From MGOM01 sp035455265 (lineage in GTDB: Bacteria; Chloroflexota; Anaerolineae; Anaerolineales; E44-bin32), in the NCBI GenBank assembly GCA_035455265.1, contig DATIFK010000055.1, forward strand, positions 1 through 9,416: a stretch of 9,416 nt of DNA, in the 5' to 3' direction. The notes under the pieces were generated by a model, which saw only the letters and a list, made by a program, of their open reading frames with translations, was not told where the DNA came from and made no database searches. Position numbers and translations under genes: made by a program. This document shows positions 1-5,392 of the stretch, one piece after another; the stretch's first letter is position 1, and each line of letters begins with the position of its first letter.

Positions 1-7
1 ATCACTC

Positions 8-1447
8 CTACTCTCCAATCCGGGTCGCCAGAAACTCGAGGGCAGCCTCCAGCTGGGCGTCCACGCCCTGAAGAAGTTGCCGACGATCCAGAGCCACGGC
101 GATGTCTGGCTCGACGCCGTTGTTCTCCAACACTCTCCCTCTCGGTGTCTCCGGCTGGCTGAAGGGGTAGACGAGAAGGCCGCCGTTTGGCAGCGGAACG
201 ATGTTGGCGGTGAGGCAGACACCAGGCGTCTGCGAACCGACGATCGTTGCCCGGTCCAAGGCCTGCAGGCTTCCCGAGAACTCTTCACTGGAGGAAGCGC
301 TGAGCTCGTCGACCAGGATCACGACCTCGCCCGGATAGGGGTCGGGGACTGGGTCGAGAAACACCGCCTCCACCGCGTCGCGGTAGCGATAGCGCATCCA
401 CAATTTCGGATCGCCGACGAGATGGCTGGCGATGGTCGTGCGCACGAAGAACTGGCCACCCGGGTTCCCGCGCAGGTCGACGATCAGGGCCGGAATGGCC
501 CGGAAGTCGTCAATGGCCTGGATCACGCCGTCCAGAACCGGTCCGAGGAACCCGGAAAAGCGCAGGTAGCCGACGCCATGGGCGAGTCGTCTCACCTCGA
601 TCTCGCCGCAGGCCGGTGGCGTGGACGGATCGAGCTCGCCGCAGGCGCTGTCCTTGCGAACCTCGAACGTCAGGCTGATGCGGTGCGGCTGGTCATCCGC
701 ATCCAGATACTCGACGACCACCTGCGAGCCTGGTTCTCCGTACAGCAGAGAGCGCAGCTCCTGCACTGCGGCTGCCCGCTCGTGACGTCCGTTGTAGGGA
801 GGCCCCGGCGCGGAGGACGCGGCGAAGTCCTCCAGCGCCCAACCATCGACCGACGTGATCACGAAACCGAGTTGCAGCCCGGCTTCGTCCGCTGGAGAAC
901 CTTCGATCACCTGGGTGACCACGGCCCTTCCATCGAGCAGGCGGACGTCCATGCCCAACGATCCGGTGGCGAAGGTGATCGGGTCGATCAAGGTGGCAAG
1001 CTCGGGCGGAAGGGCTGCGAGGTGGGAGACCCCGAGCTCCCAGAGCATGGGGTTGAGCACATCCCGCCAGAACGTGTCGTCATCCTGAACCGTTGCCAGC
1101 TTCTGGCGGTACTCGTTGCCGATGGCTTGCCAGTCCTGCCCGCCGAAGGCAGGGTCGAAGTACTCGTCGTTCATCGTCTGCCAGGCAGCGTCGAAGATAG
1201 CGAGGCGTTCGCCAGCCGTCAGCCGGGTCGGGATCACAAGTGGCGGATGGGGCGTGCGAGTCGGCGCCGGCGCCGGCGAGGCCAGTCCGGCGCAGCCGGC
1301 CAGAAGGAGCGCGCCGATCACCAGGACCAGCGTGGACATCCGGGCCACGCCCGCCGTGGCCGGTGAAGAGGCAAGAAGGCGCCGCGCGGCGATCCGCAAC
1401 CTGGAGCTCATGTCTGCATCCTCCGTTCGCCGGCGAGAAGTCTCCAT
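8..1447 (-). CDS. S41-family (C-terminal processing protease-like) PDZ lipoprotein
   Basis: The 479-residue product has a hydrophobic segment at about 38-50 ending in lipobox LLAGC (Cys52), so it is probably an exported lipoprotein. A Pro/Thr-rich linker follows, then an N-terminal helical region (about 78-150), a PDZ-like domain (about 160-255, with SLGMDV and GSPADEAGL) and the S41 core. In the core, DLRGNPGG lies at 324-331 and SASSSEEF at 383-390, with the nucleophile probably Ser385. The terminal GVEPDI block (444-449) is usual in the family. The family cleaves unfolded or C-terminal peptide tails in the envelope. The Lys of the usual TFGKG segment is not seen: the aligned residues read TPGVC (407-411). 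Cys269 and Cys280 flank an insertion and could form a disulfide. The start at 1447 has AGAGG 8 bases upstream. An alternative start at 1411 has a stronger GGAGG, also 8 bases away, and gives a shorter signal peptide. The gene stands alone, 184 bases after the preceding gene. Family assignment is firm; activity is uncertain. Confidence 0.9.
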   Translation of the reverse strand: METSRRRTEDADMSSRLRIAARRLLASSPATAGVARMSTLVLVIGALLLAGCAGLASPAPAPTRTPHPPLVIPTRLTAGERLAIFDAAWQTMNDEYFDPAFGGQDWQAIGNEYRQKLATVQDDDTFWRDVLNPMLWELGVSHLAALPPELATLIDPITFATGSLGMDVRLLDGRAVVTQVIEGSPADEAGLQLGFVITSVDGWALEDFAASSAPGPPYNGRHERAAAVQELRSLLYGEPGSQVVVEYLDADDQPHRISLTFEVRKDSACGELDPSTPPACGEIEVRRLAHGVGYLRFSGFLGPVLDGVIQAIDDFRAIPALIVDLRGNPGGQFFVRTTIASHLVGDPKLWMRYRYRDAVEAVFLDPVPDPYPGEVVILVDELSASSSEEFSGSLQALDRATIVGSQTPGVCLTANIVPLPNGGLLVYPFSQPETPRGRVLENNGVEPDIAVALDRRQLLQGVDAQLEAALEFLATRIGE

Positions 1448-1631
1448 GTGAGTTTCCTCTCGAGATCGTCGTTGCTACAAGCCGCCAGGGGCAAGTGGCA
1501 CCCTGGCCCTCGGCGAACCGGCTCACGGCGACTCGCATCGACAGGAAGGCGGGCCGGCGCCGCGACGCACCTGAATTTGTCAGTCCGCAAGCCCCGGCCC
1601 GTCGGCTTGAATCGAGGCGAACGCAACGGCC

Positions 1632-2438
1632 TCACGCGGAAAGCTCCACAGGCGTGGGCTCTCCGGCAGGGACACGGAGTACGGCAACCAGAACCGCTAG
1701 GACGAGAGCGACAACGGCATACGAGACAAGCCACACCGAGTACTGAGCGGACAAGAGGAAGTGAGCCGTCAACAAGCCGGCGCCGATCAGCAGGCATACG
1801 CGCCAGGCGACGCTGGCCAGCACACTCCTTAGGGATCCAGGCCTGGCCTGTATGGCTGAGGTGCCAATCACTAGCGTGCCCATGAGGATTCCAACTCCCA
1901 GTTCCGCCATGAGCCCGATCGTCCAGAAACCGGGCTGGAGGGCCGTCCCCAAGGCCCCCATGCTCGTGACCACAACGAGGAAGAGGACGGCAGTCCAGGT
2001 CAGGAGCAGAAACATGGGGCCGCGAGACTTCTCCATGAAAGAAAAGTGAACCCCCAGGGCGATGAGGACCAGCTCAAAAGCCACCACGACGGGGATCGCC
2101 TGGAAGTCCTTCCATTCGCCAAAGATGAAGCGGGCCAGCGTCAGCATGTTGACCACTGTGGCGAGGCACAGGAAGAGCAACCAGGCTACGCCGTGGGCGG
2201 TCGGCCGGAGGGCCAGGTTCCTTGCGCCAAGGTGATATGCCGTCATGAGGATCGCGAGTGCGCCCATCCCCAGGAGAGGGCTGCCGAGCCATTCGAGCCC
2301 TGAGAGATCGTTGTAGGGCGAGAACCAGAACCAGACGGACACGGAAACGGCAAGGATCCAGGTCCCCAGGGTGAGAGCCAACAGGAAGCGACTCGTGGGG
2401 GACTGAACGGGAGCCTTCGAGCGCGTTTGGGGGTTCAT
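1632..2438 (-). CDS. Polytopic membrane protein of unknown function (about 8 TM helices)
   Basis: I do not recognise a named family. The 268-residue product is strongly hydrophobic, with about eight predicted membrane helices (roughly 18-38, 50-68, 82-103, 113-131, 140-161, 170-194, 205-229 and 232-255) joined by short loops. The N-terminus is short and hydrophilic with several positive charges, and the tail is short and Pro/Glu-containing. No catalytic motif or cofactor site is visible. The reading frame stays open upstream to 2561, but ATG at 2438 was chosen because GAGGGAG precedes it at suitable spacing and the hydrophobic pattern begins just afterwards. The upstream extension is low-complexity and charged, and it overlaps the end of the preceding gene. 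A hairpin followed by TTTT lies about 20 bases upstream of the start, so expression could depend on readthrough from the upstream gene. Being a gene is likely; function is unknown. Confidence 0.8.
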   Translation of the reverse strand: MNPQTRSKAPVQSPTSRFLLALTLGTWILAVSVSVWFWFSPYNDLSGLEWLGSPLLGMGALAILMTAYHLGARNLALRPTAHGVAWLLFLCLATVVNMLTLARFIFGEWKDFQAIPVVVAFELVLIALGVHFSFMEKSRGPMFLLLTWTAVLFLVVVTSMGALGTALQPGFWTIGLMAELGVGILMGTLVIGTSAIQARPGSLRSVLASVAWRVCLLIGAGLLTAHFLLSAQYSVWLVSYAVVALVLAVLVAVLRVPAGEPTPVELSA

Positions 2439-2459
2439 CGGATCCACTCCCTCTTCATG

Positions 2460-2481
2460 AAAACCTGCCAGGCTGGCAGGT
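2460..2481 (-). terminator. Intrinsic-terminator-like hairpin between two membrane-protein genes
   Basis: On the minus strand a perfect stem, ACCTGCCA with TGGCAGGT around a 3-base loop, is followed by TTTT and then CATG. It lies about 58 bases after the stop of the 140-residue membrane protein and about 20 bases before the ATG of the 268-residue one. The shape fits a short rho-independent terminator. The T-tract is short, so readthrough (attenuation) is possible. Confidence 0.5.
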
Positions 2482-2538
2482 CGATGTCGGGGTCTCGGGT
2501 TTCCCTCGCCGTCATCTTTGTGTGACCTGCTACAGGCC

Positions 2539-2961
2539 TCAGGCGCCCGCCGCTTGCACACGGGCCTCTTCGGCCGCGCAGCAGGCGCCGAAGACTTCCG
2601 GGACAGCCCGCTGCGAAAGGACGAAGATGGTGTAGGCCCCGAGCAGGGTCCCCGTCGGGAAGAGCATGAGTTCGAAGACGGCCAGGACCAGGGCCAGAAT
2701 CCGAGCCCATGAGGCCCGACGCAGAAGCCCGATCCCTGTCACCACGCCCGGCAGGGACAGGACCAGCAGCAGCCCGCCCAAGGACGTGGCGGTCAGGGCC
2801 ATGATGCGGAAGGCGATCGCATCCTCGACAATGGCGCCGATGCCCACGAGCAAAGCAGCCACAAACGCACCGGCGACGATGCCAAGCAGCCCGTTCAGGA
2901 TCTGCAGCCAGGCGACCACGGCTACATGTGTCTCCATGTCCTTCCTGCTCAGCGTGTCCAT
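2539..2961 (-). CDS. Small four-helix membrane protein, conserved family of unknown function
   Basis: The 140-residue product has about four membrane helices: roughly 12-41 (possibly a bent or double helix), 52-72, 74-80 running into 85-103, and 104-116. The pattern of an N-terminal 'HVAVVAWLQILNGLLGIV', a central 'LLVLSLPGVVTGIGLL', then 'WARILALVLAVFELMLFPTGT' and 'GAYTIFVLS' is, from memory, typical of short DUF4064/DUF2127-like membrane proteins found in many bacteria. Their biochemical role is not known. The start at 2961 is supported by GGAGG ending 5 bases upstream of the second of two adjacent ATGs (2964 and 2961). ATG at 2937, preceded by AAGGA, is a possible internal alternative. 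The cytosolic tail is Ala/Glu-rich with a Cys-Cys pair (residues 126-127). A promoter with a palindromic operator lies upstream (3025-3070), and a hairpin terminator lies downstream. Confidence 0.82.
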   Translation of the reverse strand: MDTLSRKDMETHVAVVAWLQILNGLLGIVAGAFVAALLVGIGAIVEDAIAFRIMALTATSLGGLLLVLSLPGVVTGIGLLRRASWARILALVLAVFELMLFPTGTLLGAYTIFVLSQRAVPEVFGACCAAEEARVQAAGA

Positions 2962-3024
2962 CATTGCCTCCGGTCTCTGGCTCCGCGATTCCATTGGTCC
3001 GTTTCTGCGGAAGGCCACGATCCC

Positions 3025-3070
3025 AGCATAGGCAGCGGCCGCGGAGTGGTCATCCCCAAGGTTGGGGAAA
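3025..3070 (-). promoter_or_regulatory. Promoter with palindromic operator (copy A)
   Basis: The palindrome TCCCCAA-GG-TTGGGGA occupies 3053-3068. Read on the minus strand it runs straight into ATGACC (3048-3053), which can serve as a -35 box (4 of 6 to consensus). After 17 bases comes TATGCT (3025-3030) as a -10 box. The expected transcript start is near 3018, giving a leader of about 57 bases before the ATG at 2961. The same 23-bp element recurs at 5330-5352 in the same orientation and at nearly the same distance from a start codon, which is strong evidence for function. An activator or repressor site overlapping the -35 region is inferred. Confidence 0.6.
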
Positions 3071-3411
3071 CGTCGGGGGATTTCGTCTCGAGGTGTGGAC
3101 GAGGGGCGTGGGGAATCCTGGCGCGGCGCGAGGCGCATCAGGCATCGGCGTACGCGGGCCGCGCGGTTCGTCAGGGGGCAATCCGGATCAGCGTCTCAGA
3201 CCTGGGTCAGGCCGTCGTCAGCCCGGGAAGTGTCCAACCACCAGGTTGTCGATGTCTCGTCACAGGGCCGTCGGGCTCAGGCCGAGTCTCTCGGCGACTT
3301 GTGCATCCAACGATTGAGGCTTCCGGCGCGCCGCGGCTTCCTGGTCGCCCGAGGAGAACTCAACCCGGATGCCGTCGGCCAGAATCTCCGCTGTTGTCGA
3401 CGCTGCAGCCG
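3071..3411. other. Gene-poor stretch between the methyltransferase pair and the membrane protein
   Basis: I see no confident gene on either strand here. The part next to the methyltransferase stop (3218-3418, minus) looks partly coding and is described as a possible remnant. The part at about 3071-3217 shows no start with a ribosome site, no repeats and no clear terminator. It probably serves as the upstream region of the promoter at 3025-3070. Confidence 0.5.
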
Positions 3412-3418
3412 TTACCAA
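3218..3418 (-). pseudogene. Possible decayed or fragmentary small ORF with an in-frame TGA
   Basis: Immediately behind the methyltransferase stop, and overlapping it by a few bases, one minus-strand frame gives a protein-like peptide. It contains DGIRVEF, then RKPQSLDAQVAERLGLSPTAL, a TGA (3260-3262), and in the same frame RDIDNLVVGHFPG before a second TGA (3218-3220). The stretch 'LDAQVAERLGLSPTAL' is reminiscent of a helix-turn-helix. GC at third positions is about 38 of 52 codons before the first TGA, compatible with coding use. There is no ATG or GTG start with a ribosome site; the only candidate is a TTG at 3418. I do not recognise a family. It may be a remnant, a sequencing error in a real small gene, or chance. 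Confidence 0.22.
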
Positions 3419-4101
3419 AGTCCGGGGACCATTCGGTAACGCACCTTTTGGCGGTACTCCGCGTAGCCCTCCAGGTCTCGGGCCAGCACCTTCTCCTCGT
3501 CCAGGATGCGGACAACCAGGATGGGGATGATCGAGAGGGCCGGGAAAAGCGCCCACCATGAACCCAACGCTATCGGCGAGGCGAGCACCATCAGGGTAAC
3601 GGCCAGGTACATCGGGTGGCGAACGTAGGCGTACGGTCCGGTGCTGATCACCCGCTGCCCCTGCATGACCTCGACGGTCCGCGAGGCGAACTCGTTCTCC
3701 AGAAGCACCCGTATCGTCAACCCGTAGCTCAGGAGCACGACGACATCGGCGGCAAGGACGACCGGCAGCGGCACCGACGACCAGCCCCAGCGGCGATCGA
3801 AGCCGGGCAGGAGGAAGGCCGCCAGGAAGAACAGCGCCGAGAAGCTGATCAGGCGTCTCTGAGTCACCTCGCGCTCGCGCATCTGCATCCGCCTCTCGAG
3901 GAGCCGGGGGGAAGTCGCCAACAGACGCCGAACCACGAAGATCATCGGGATCAGGAGCACGCCCATGTAGACCCATGCCTGCCAGTAAGCCAGGGTCCCG
4001 GCCGGCAGGAAGAAGACGGCACCCATCACCAGAGCAGACACGACCCAGAGGCGAAGGGTCCTCTGAGATAGGTCACGCGCAGATGTGTCGTCCGTAGCCA
4101 T
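3412..4101 (-). CDS. ICMT/PEMT-like membrane methyltransferase, paralogue 2
   Basis: The 229-residue membrane protein belongs to the isoprenylcysteine carboxyl methyltransferase / phospholipid methyltransferase superfamily, whose members transfer methyl groups from S-adenosylmethionine to lipophilic substrates at the membrane. Helices lie at about 18-38, 42-61, 82-101, 111-133 and a hairpin at 166-199. The cofactor-side signature is visible: ENEFASRTVEV (135-145), GPYAYVRHPMY (155-165), and the C-terminal block DEEKVLARDLEGY (201-213) through YRMVPGLW. The start at 4101 follows GAGGGAGG about 5 bases upstream. Starting 15 bases earlier at 4116 would lose that spacing. The product has exactly the same length as the adjacent upstream paralogue and aligns to it without gaps, with about 145 of 229 residues identical by hand count. 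The gap between the two genes is 75 bases, so co-transcription is likely. The true substrate is unknown; bacterial homologues need not act on prenylated proteins. Confidence 0.9.
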   Translation of the reverse strand: MATDDTSARDLSQRTLRLWVVSALVMGAVFFLPAGTLAYWQAWVYMGVLLIPMIFVVRRLLATSPRLLERRMQMREREVTQRRLISFSALFFLAAFLLPGFDRRWGWSSVPLPVVLAADVVVLLSYGLTIRVLLENEFASRTVEVMQGQRVISTGPYAYVRHPMYLAVTLMVLASPIALGSWWALFPALSIIPILVVRILDEEKVLARDLEGYAEYRQKVRYRMVPGLW

Positions 4102-4176
4102 TGGGGCCTCCCTCACGGATGGCGACGCGCAGCCACGGCTCCTCTCCCGAAAACGGATCCGATCCGCCAGGCTTGC

Positions 4177-4866
4177 CTACCAGATGCCCGGAAGCAGCCG
4201 ATACCTTGTCCTCTGCTTGTATTCCGAATACCCCGCCAGGTCCCGTTCCAGAACCTTCTCCTCGTTCAGGATGCGCATGATGAGGATGGGGACGATCAGG
4301 GATGCCGGCAGGAGAGCCCACCATGACCCCAGCGCCATGGGCGATGCCAGGTAGAAGATTAGGACTCCCACGTACATCGGGTGGCGGACGATGGCATAGG
4401 GGCCGCTGGTGATCACCTTCTGCTCTTCCGTGACTTCGACGGTCCGGGAGGCAAATGGATTCTCCCTGAACACCCGAATGATCAAGCCATAGCCCACGAG
4501 CATCACCAGGTCGGCGGCGATCACGGCCCATGCAGGCACGGAAGACCAGCCCCAACGGCGGTCCAGGCCGGGGAGGATGAAGGCAGCCAAGAGAAAGGTC
4601 GTCCCAACGCTCACGATGGCTTTCTGAGCCGGCTCACGCTCTCGGACTTGCAGCCGTCGATCGAGAAGCCCGGGCGACTTACGCAGCAAGGTGCGCGCGA
4701 CAAAGATCATAGGAACCATCAGAGACCCCATGTAGACCCACGCCTGCCAGTAGGCCAGGGTCCCGGCGGTCCCGAAGAAGACGGCGCCCAGCACGAGAGC
4801 GAACGTTATCCCCAGGAGACTCGTGCGGCGCGTCAGTGTCCTCATGTTTACGGAATCGTCAGTCAT
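4177..4866 (-). CDS. ICMT/PEMT-like membrane methyltransferase, paralogue 1
   Basis: The 229-residue product is the upstream member of the tandem pair and has the same fold: membrane helices at about 16-38, 42-60, 84-100, 111-133 and 166-199. ENPFASRTVEV lies at 135-145, GPYAIVRHPMY at 155-165, and NEEKVLERDLAGY at 201-213 with terminal YRLLPGIW. These are the S-adenosylmethionine-binding and active-site elements of the ICMT family. Differences from its partner concentrate in the N-terminal 20 residues, the loop at 77-90 and the membrane face of helix 4, which could mean different substrates. The frame stays open upstream to 5307, but ATG at 4866 is preferred: AGGGGA lies about 8 bases before it, the paralogue begins at the same point, and the extension is not protein-like. 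The gene lies 128 bases behind the small protein gene and probably shares its promoter at 5306-5352. Substrate is unknown. Confidence 0.9.
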   Translation of the reverse strand: MTDDSVNMRTLTRRTSLLGITFALVLGAVFFGTAGTLAYWQAWVYMGSLMVPMIFVARTLLRKSPGLLDRRLQVREREPAQKAIVSVGTTFLLAAFILPGLDRRWGWSSVPAWAVIAADLVMLVGYGLIIRVFRENPFASRTVEVTEEQKVITSGPYAIVRHPMYVGVLIFYLASPMALGSWWALLPASLIVPILIMRILNEEKVLERDLAGYSEYKQRTRYRLLPGIW

Positions 4867-4994
4867 CGTAGCGATCCCCTGCGTCTTCGGCGCGAACGAA
4901 TGTATGGAGGACGCGGCTGGATCATCCTCCATGCCGAGGCCGGCGGCATGCTGGCAACGCGAACAATACGGAAGGGGTGCGTGATCTGCTGCAC

Positions 4995-5249
4995 CTAAGC
5001 TGCTCCAGGCGCCGCACCCGGAGTGACGGATAGGATCTTCAGGTTGAGGCCTGTCACGCGAGCCAGCAGGGCCGGCAGTGCCGACTGATCTGGAAGTCTG
5101 GCGATCAGAGTGGTGTGCTGCGGGTTCGACATTGAGGGCGTGAATGTCACGTCCAGGTCCTCGAACCATTCCGACCAGCGGGCATCGACGATGCCGTCGA
5201 CCTCGATGGCATACAGAATGGGCGTCACAGCGGGCCGTGTTGCGGTCAC
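4995..5249 (-). CDS. Small conserved protein with 'ARWSEWFEDL' motif, function unknown
   Basis: The 84-residue soluble protein begins at GTG 5249, chosen because GGAGG (5256-5260) lies 6 bases upstream and the conserved part starts directly after it. The frame is open further upstream, but that part is Arg-rich and contains the operator. The pattern is YAIEVDGIVDARWSEWFEDL (about 13-32), a variable strand, then DQSALPALLARVTGLNLKILSV (54-75). From memory it resembles a widespread group of 65-85-residue hypothetical proteins of Actinobacteria and Chloroflexota with 'I.V.G.LD..WS.WF' followed by 'DQ.AL.GLL.RIRDLGL.LLSV'. A small alpha/beta fold is likely; no catalytic residues are obvious. The tail is Ala/Pro/Gly-rich. 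It is the first gene after the operator at 5330-5352 and directly precedes the two methyltransferases, so it may be their partner or a co-regulated stress or signalling protein. Function is unknown. Confidence 0.82.
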   Translation of the reverse strand: MTATRPAVTPILYAIEVDGIVDARWSEWFEDLDVTFTPSMSNPQHTTLIARLPDQSALPALLARVTGLNLKILSVTPGAAPGAA

Positions 5250-5305
5250 ATCGACCCTCCGTCGGGCCGGACGAGATGACTTGGCGCCGGCCCGACCACG
5301 CCTCC

Positions 5306-5352
5306 ACTGTAGGGACAACGCGCAGGCGCGGTCATCCCCAATCTTGGGGAAA
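5306..5352 (-). promoter_or_regulatory. Promoter with palindromic operator (copy B)
   Basis: The palindrome TCCCCAA-TC-TTGGGGA (5335-5350) is followed on the minus strand by ATGACC (5330-5335) as a candidate -35 box. After an 18-base spacer comes TACAGT (5306-5311, 4 of 6 to consensus) as -10. The expected transcript start is near 5299, about 50 bases before the GTG at 5249. All 21 bases outside the two-base centre match copy A at 3048-3070. It lies 40 bases behind the stop of the LuxR-type regulator gene and serves the small protein and probably the two methyltransferase genes. Confidence 0.6.
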
Positions 5353-5364
5353 GCAGCTTGGGAA

Positions 5365-5387
5365 TGCTCGGTCGGGACGGCCGAGCA
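5365..5387 (-). terminator. Hairpin just behind the LuxR regulator gene
   Basis: TGCTCGG and CCGAGCA form a 7-bp stem with a 9-base loop, starting about 6 bases after the regulator's stop on the minus strand. No T-tract follows, so this is a weak terminator candidate. It separates the regulator from the operator-bearing promoter of the next genes. Confidence 0.3.
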
Positions 5388-5392
5388 GCACG

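Noticed and set aside
77..1366. Long plus-strand open frame (429 codons) opposite the S41 gene
   Set aside because: The peptide is Arg/Gly/His-rich without domain character. The minus frame carries a lipobox, PDZ and S41 motifs, so this is an antisense shadow in GC-rich DNA.
2435..2710. Minus-strand 91-codon frame overlapping both membrane-protein genes
   Set aside because: It is Gly/Arg/Pro-rich, lacks a ribosome site, and overlaps two frames with convincing membrane-protein patterns.
2962..3138. N-terminal extension of the 140-residue membrane protein to 3138
   Set aside because: It would include the palindromic operator and proposed promoter and is charged low-complexity sequence. The ribosome site GGAGG supports the start at 2961.
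3531..3540. GGGGATGA inside the methyltransferase gene as another operator half
   Set aside because: It lies in codons for a conserved Ile-Ile-Pro-Ile stretch, lacks the palindromic partner, and is not in a promoter position.
4867..5307. N-terminal extension of methyltransferase paralogue 1 to 5307
   Set aside because: It overlaps the small-protein gene in another frame, is not protein-like, and would break the exact length match with the paralogue.
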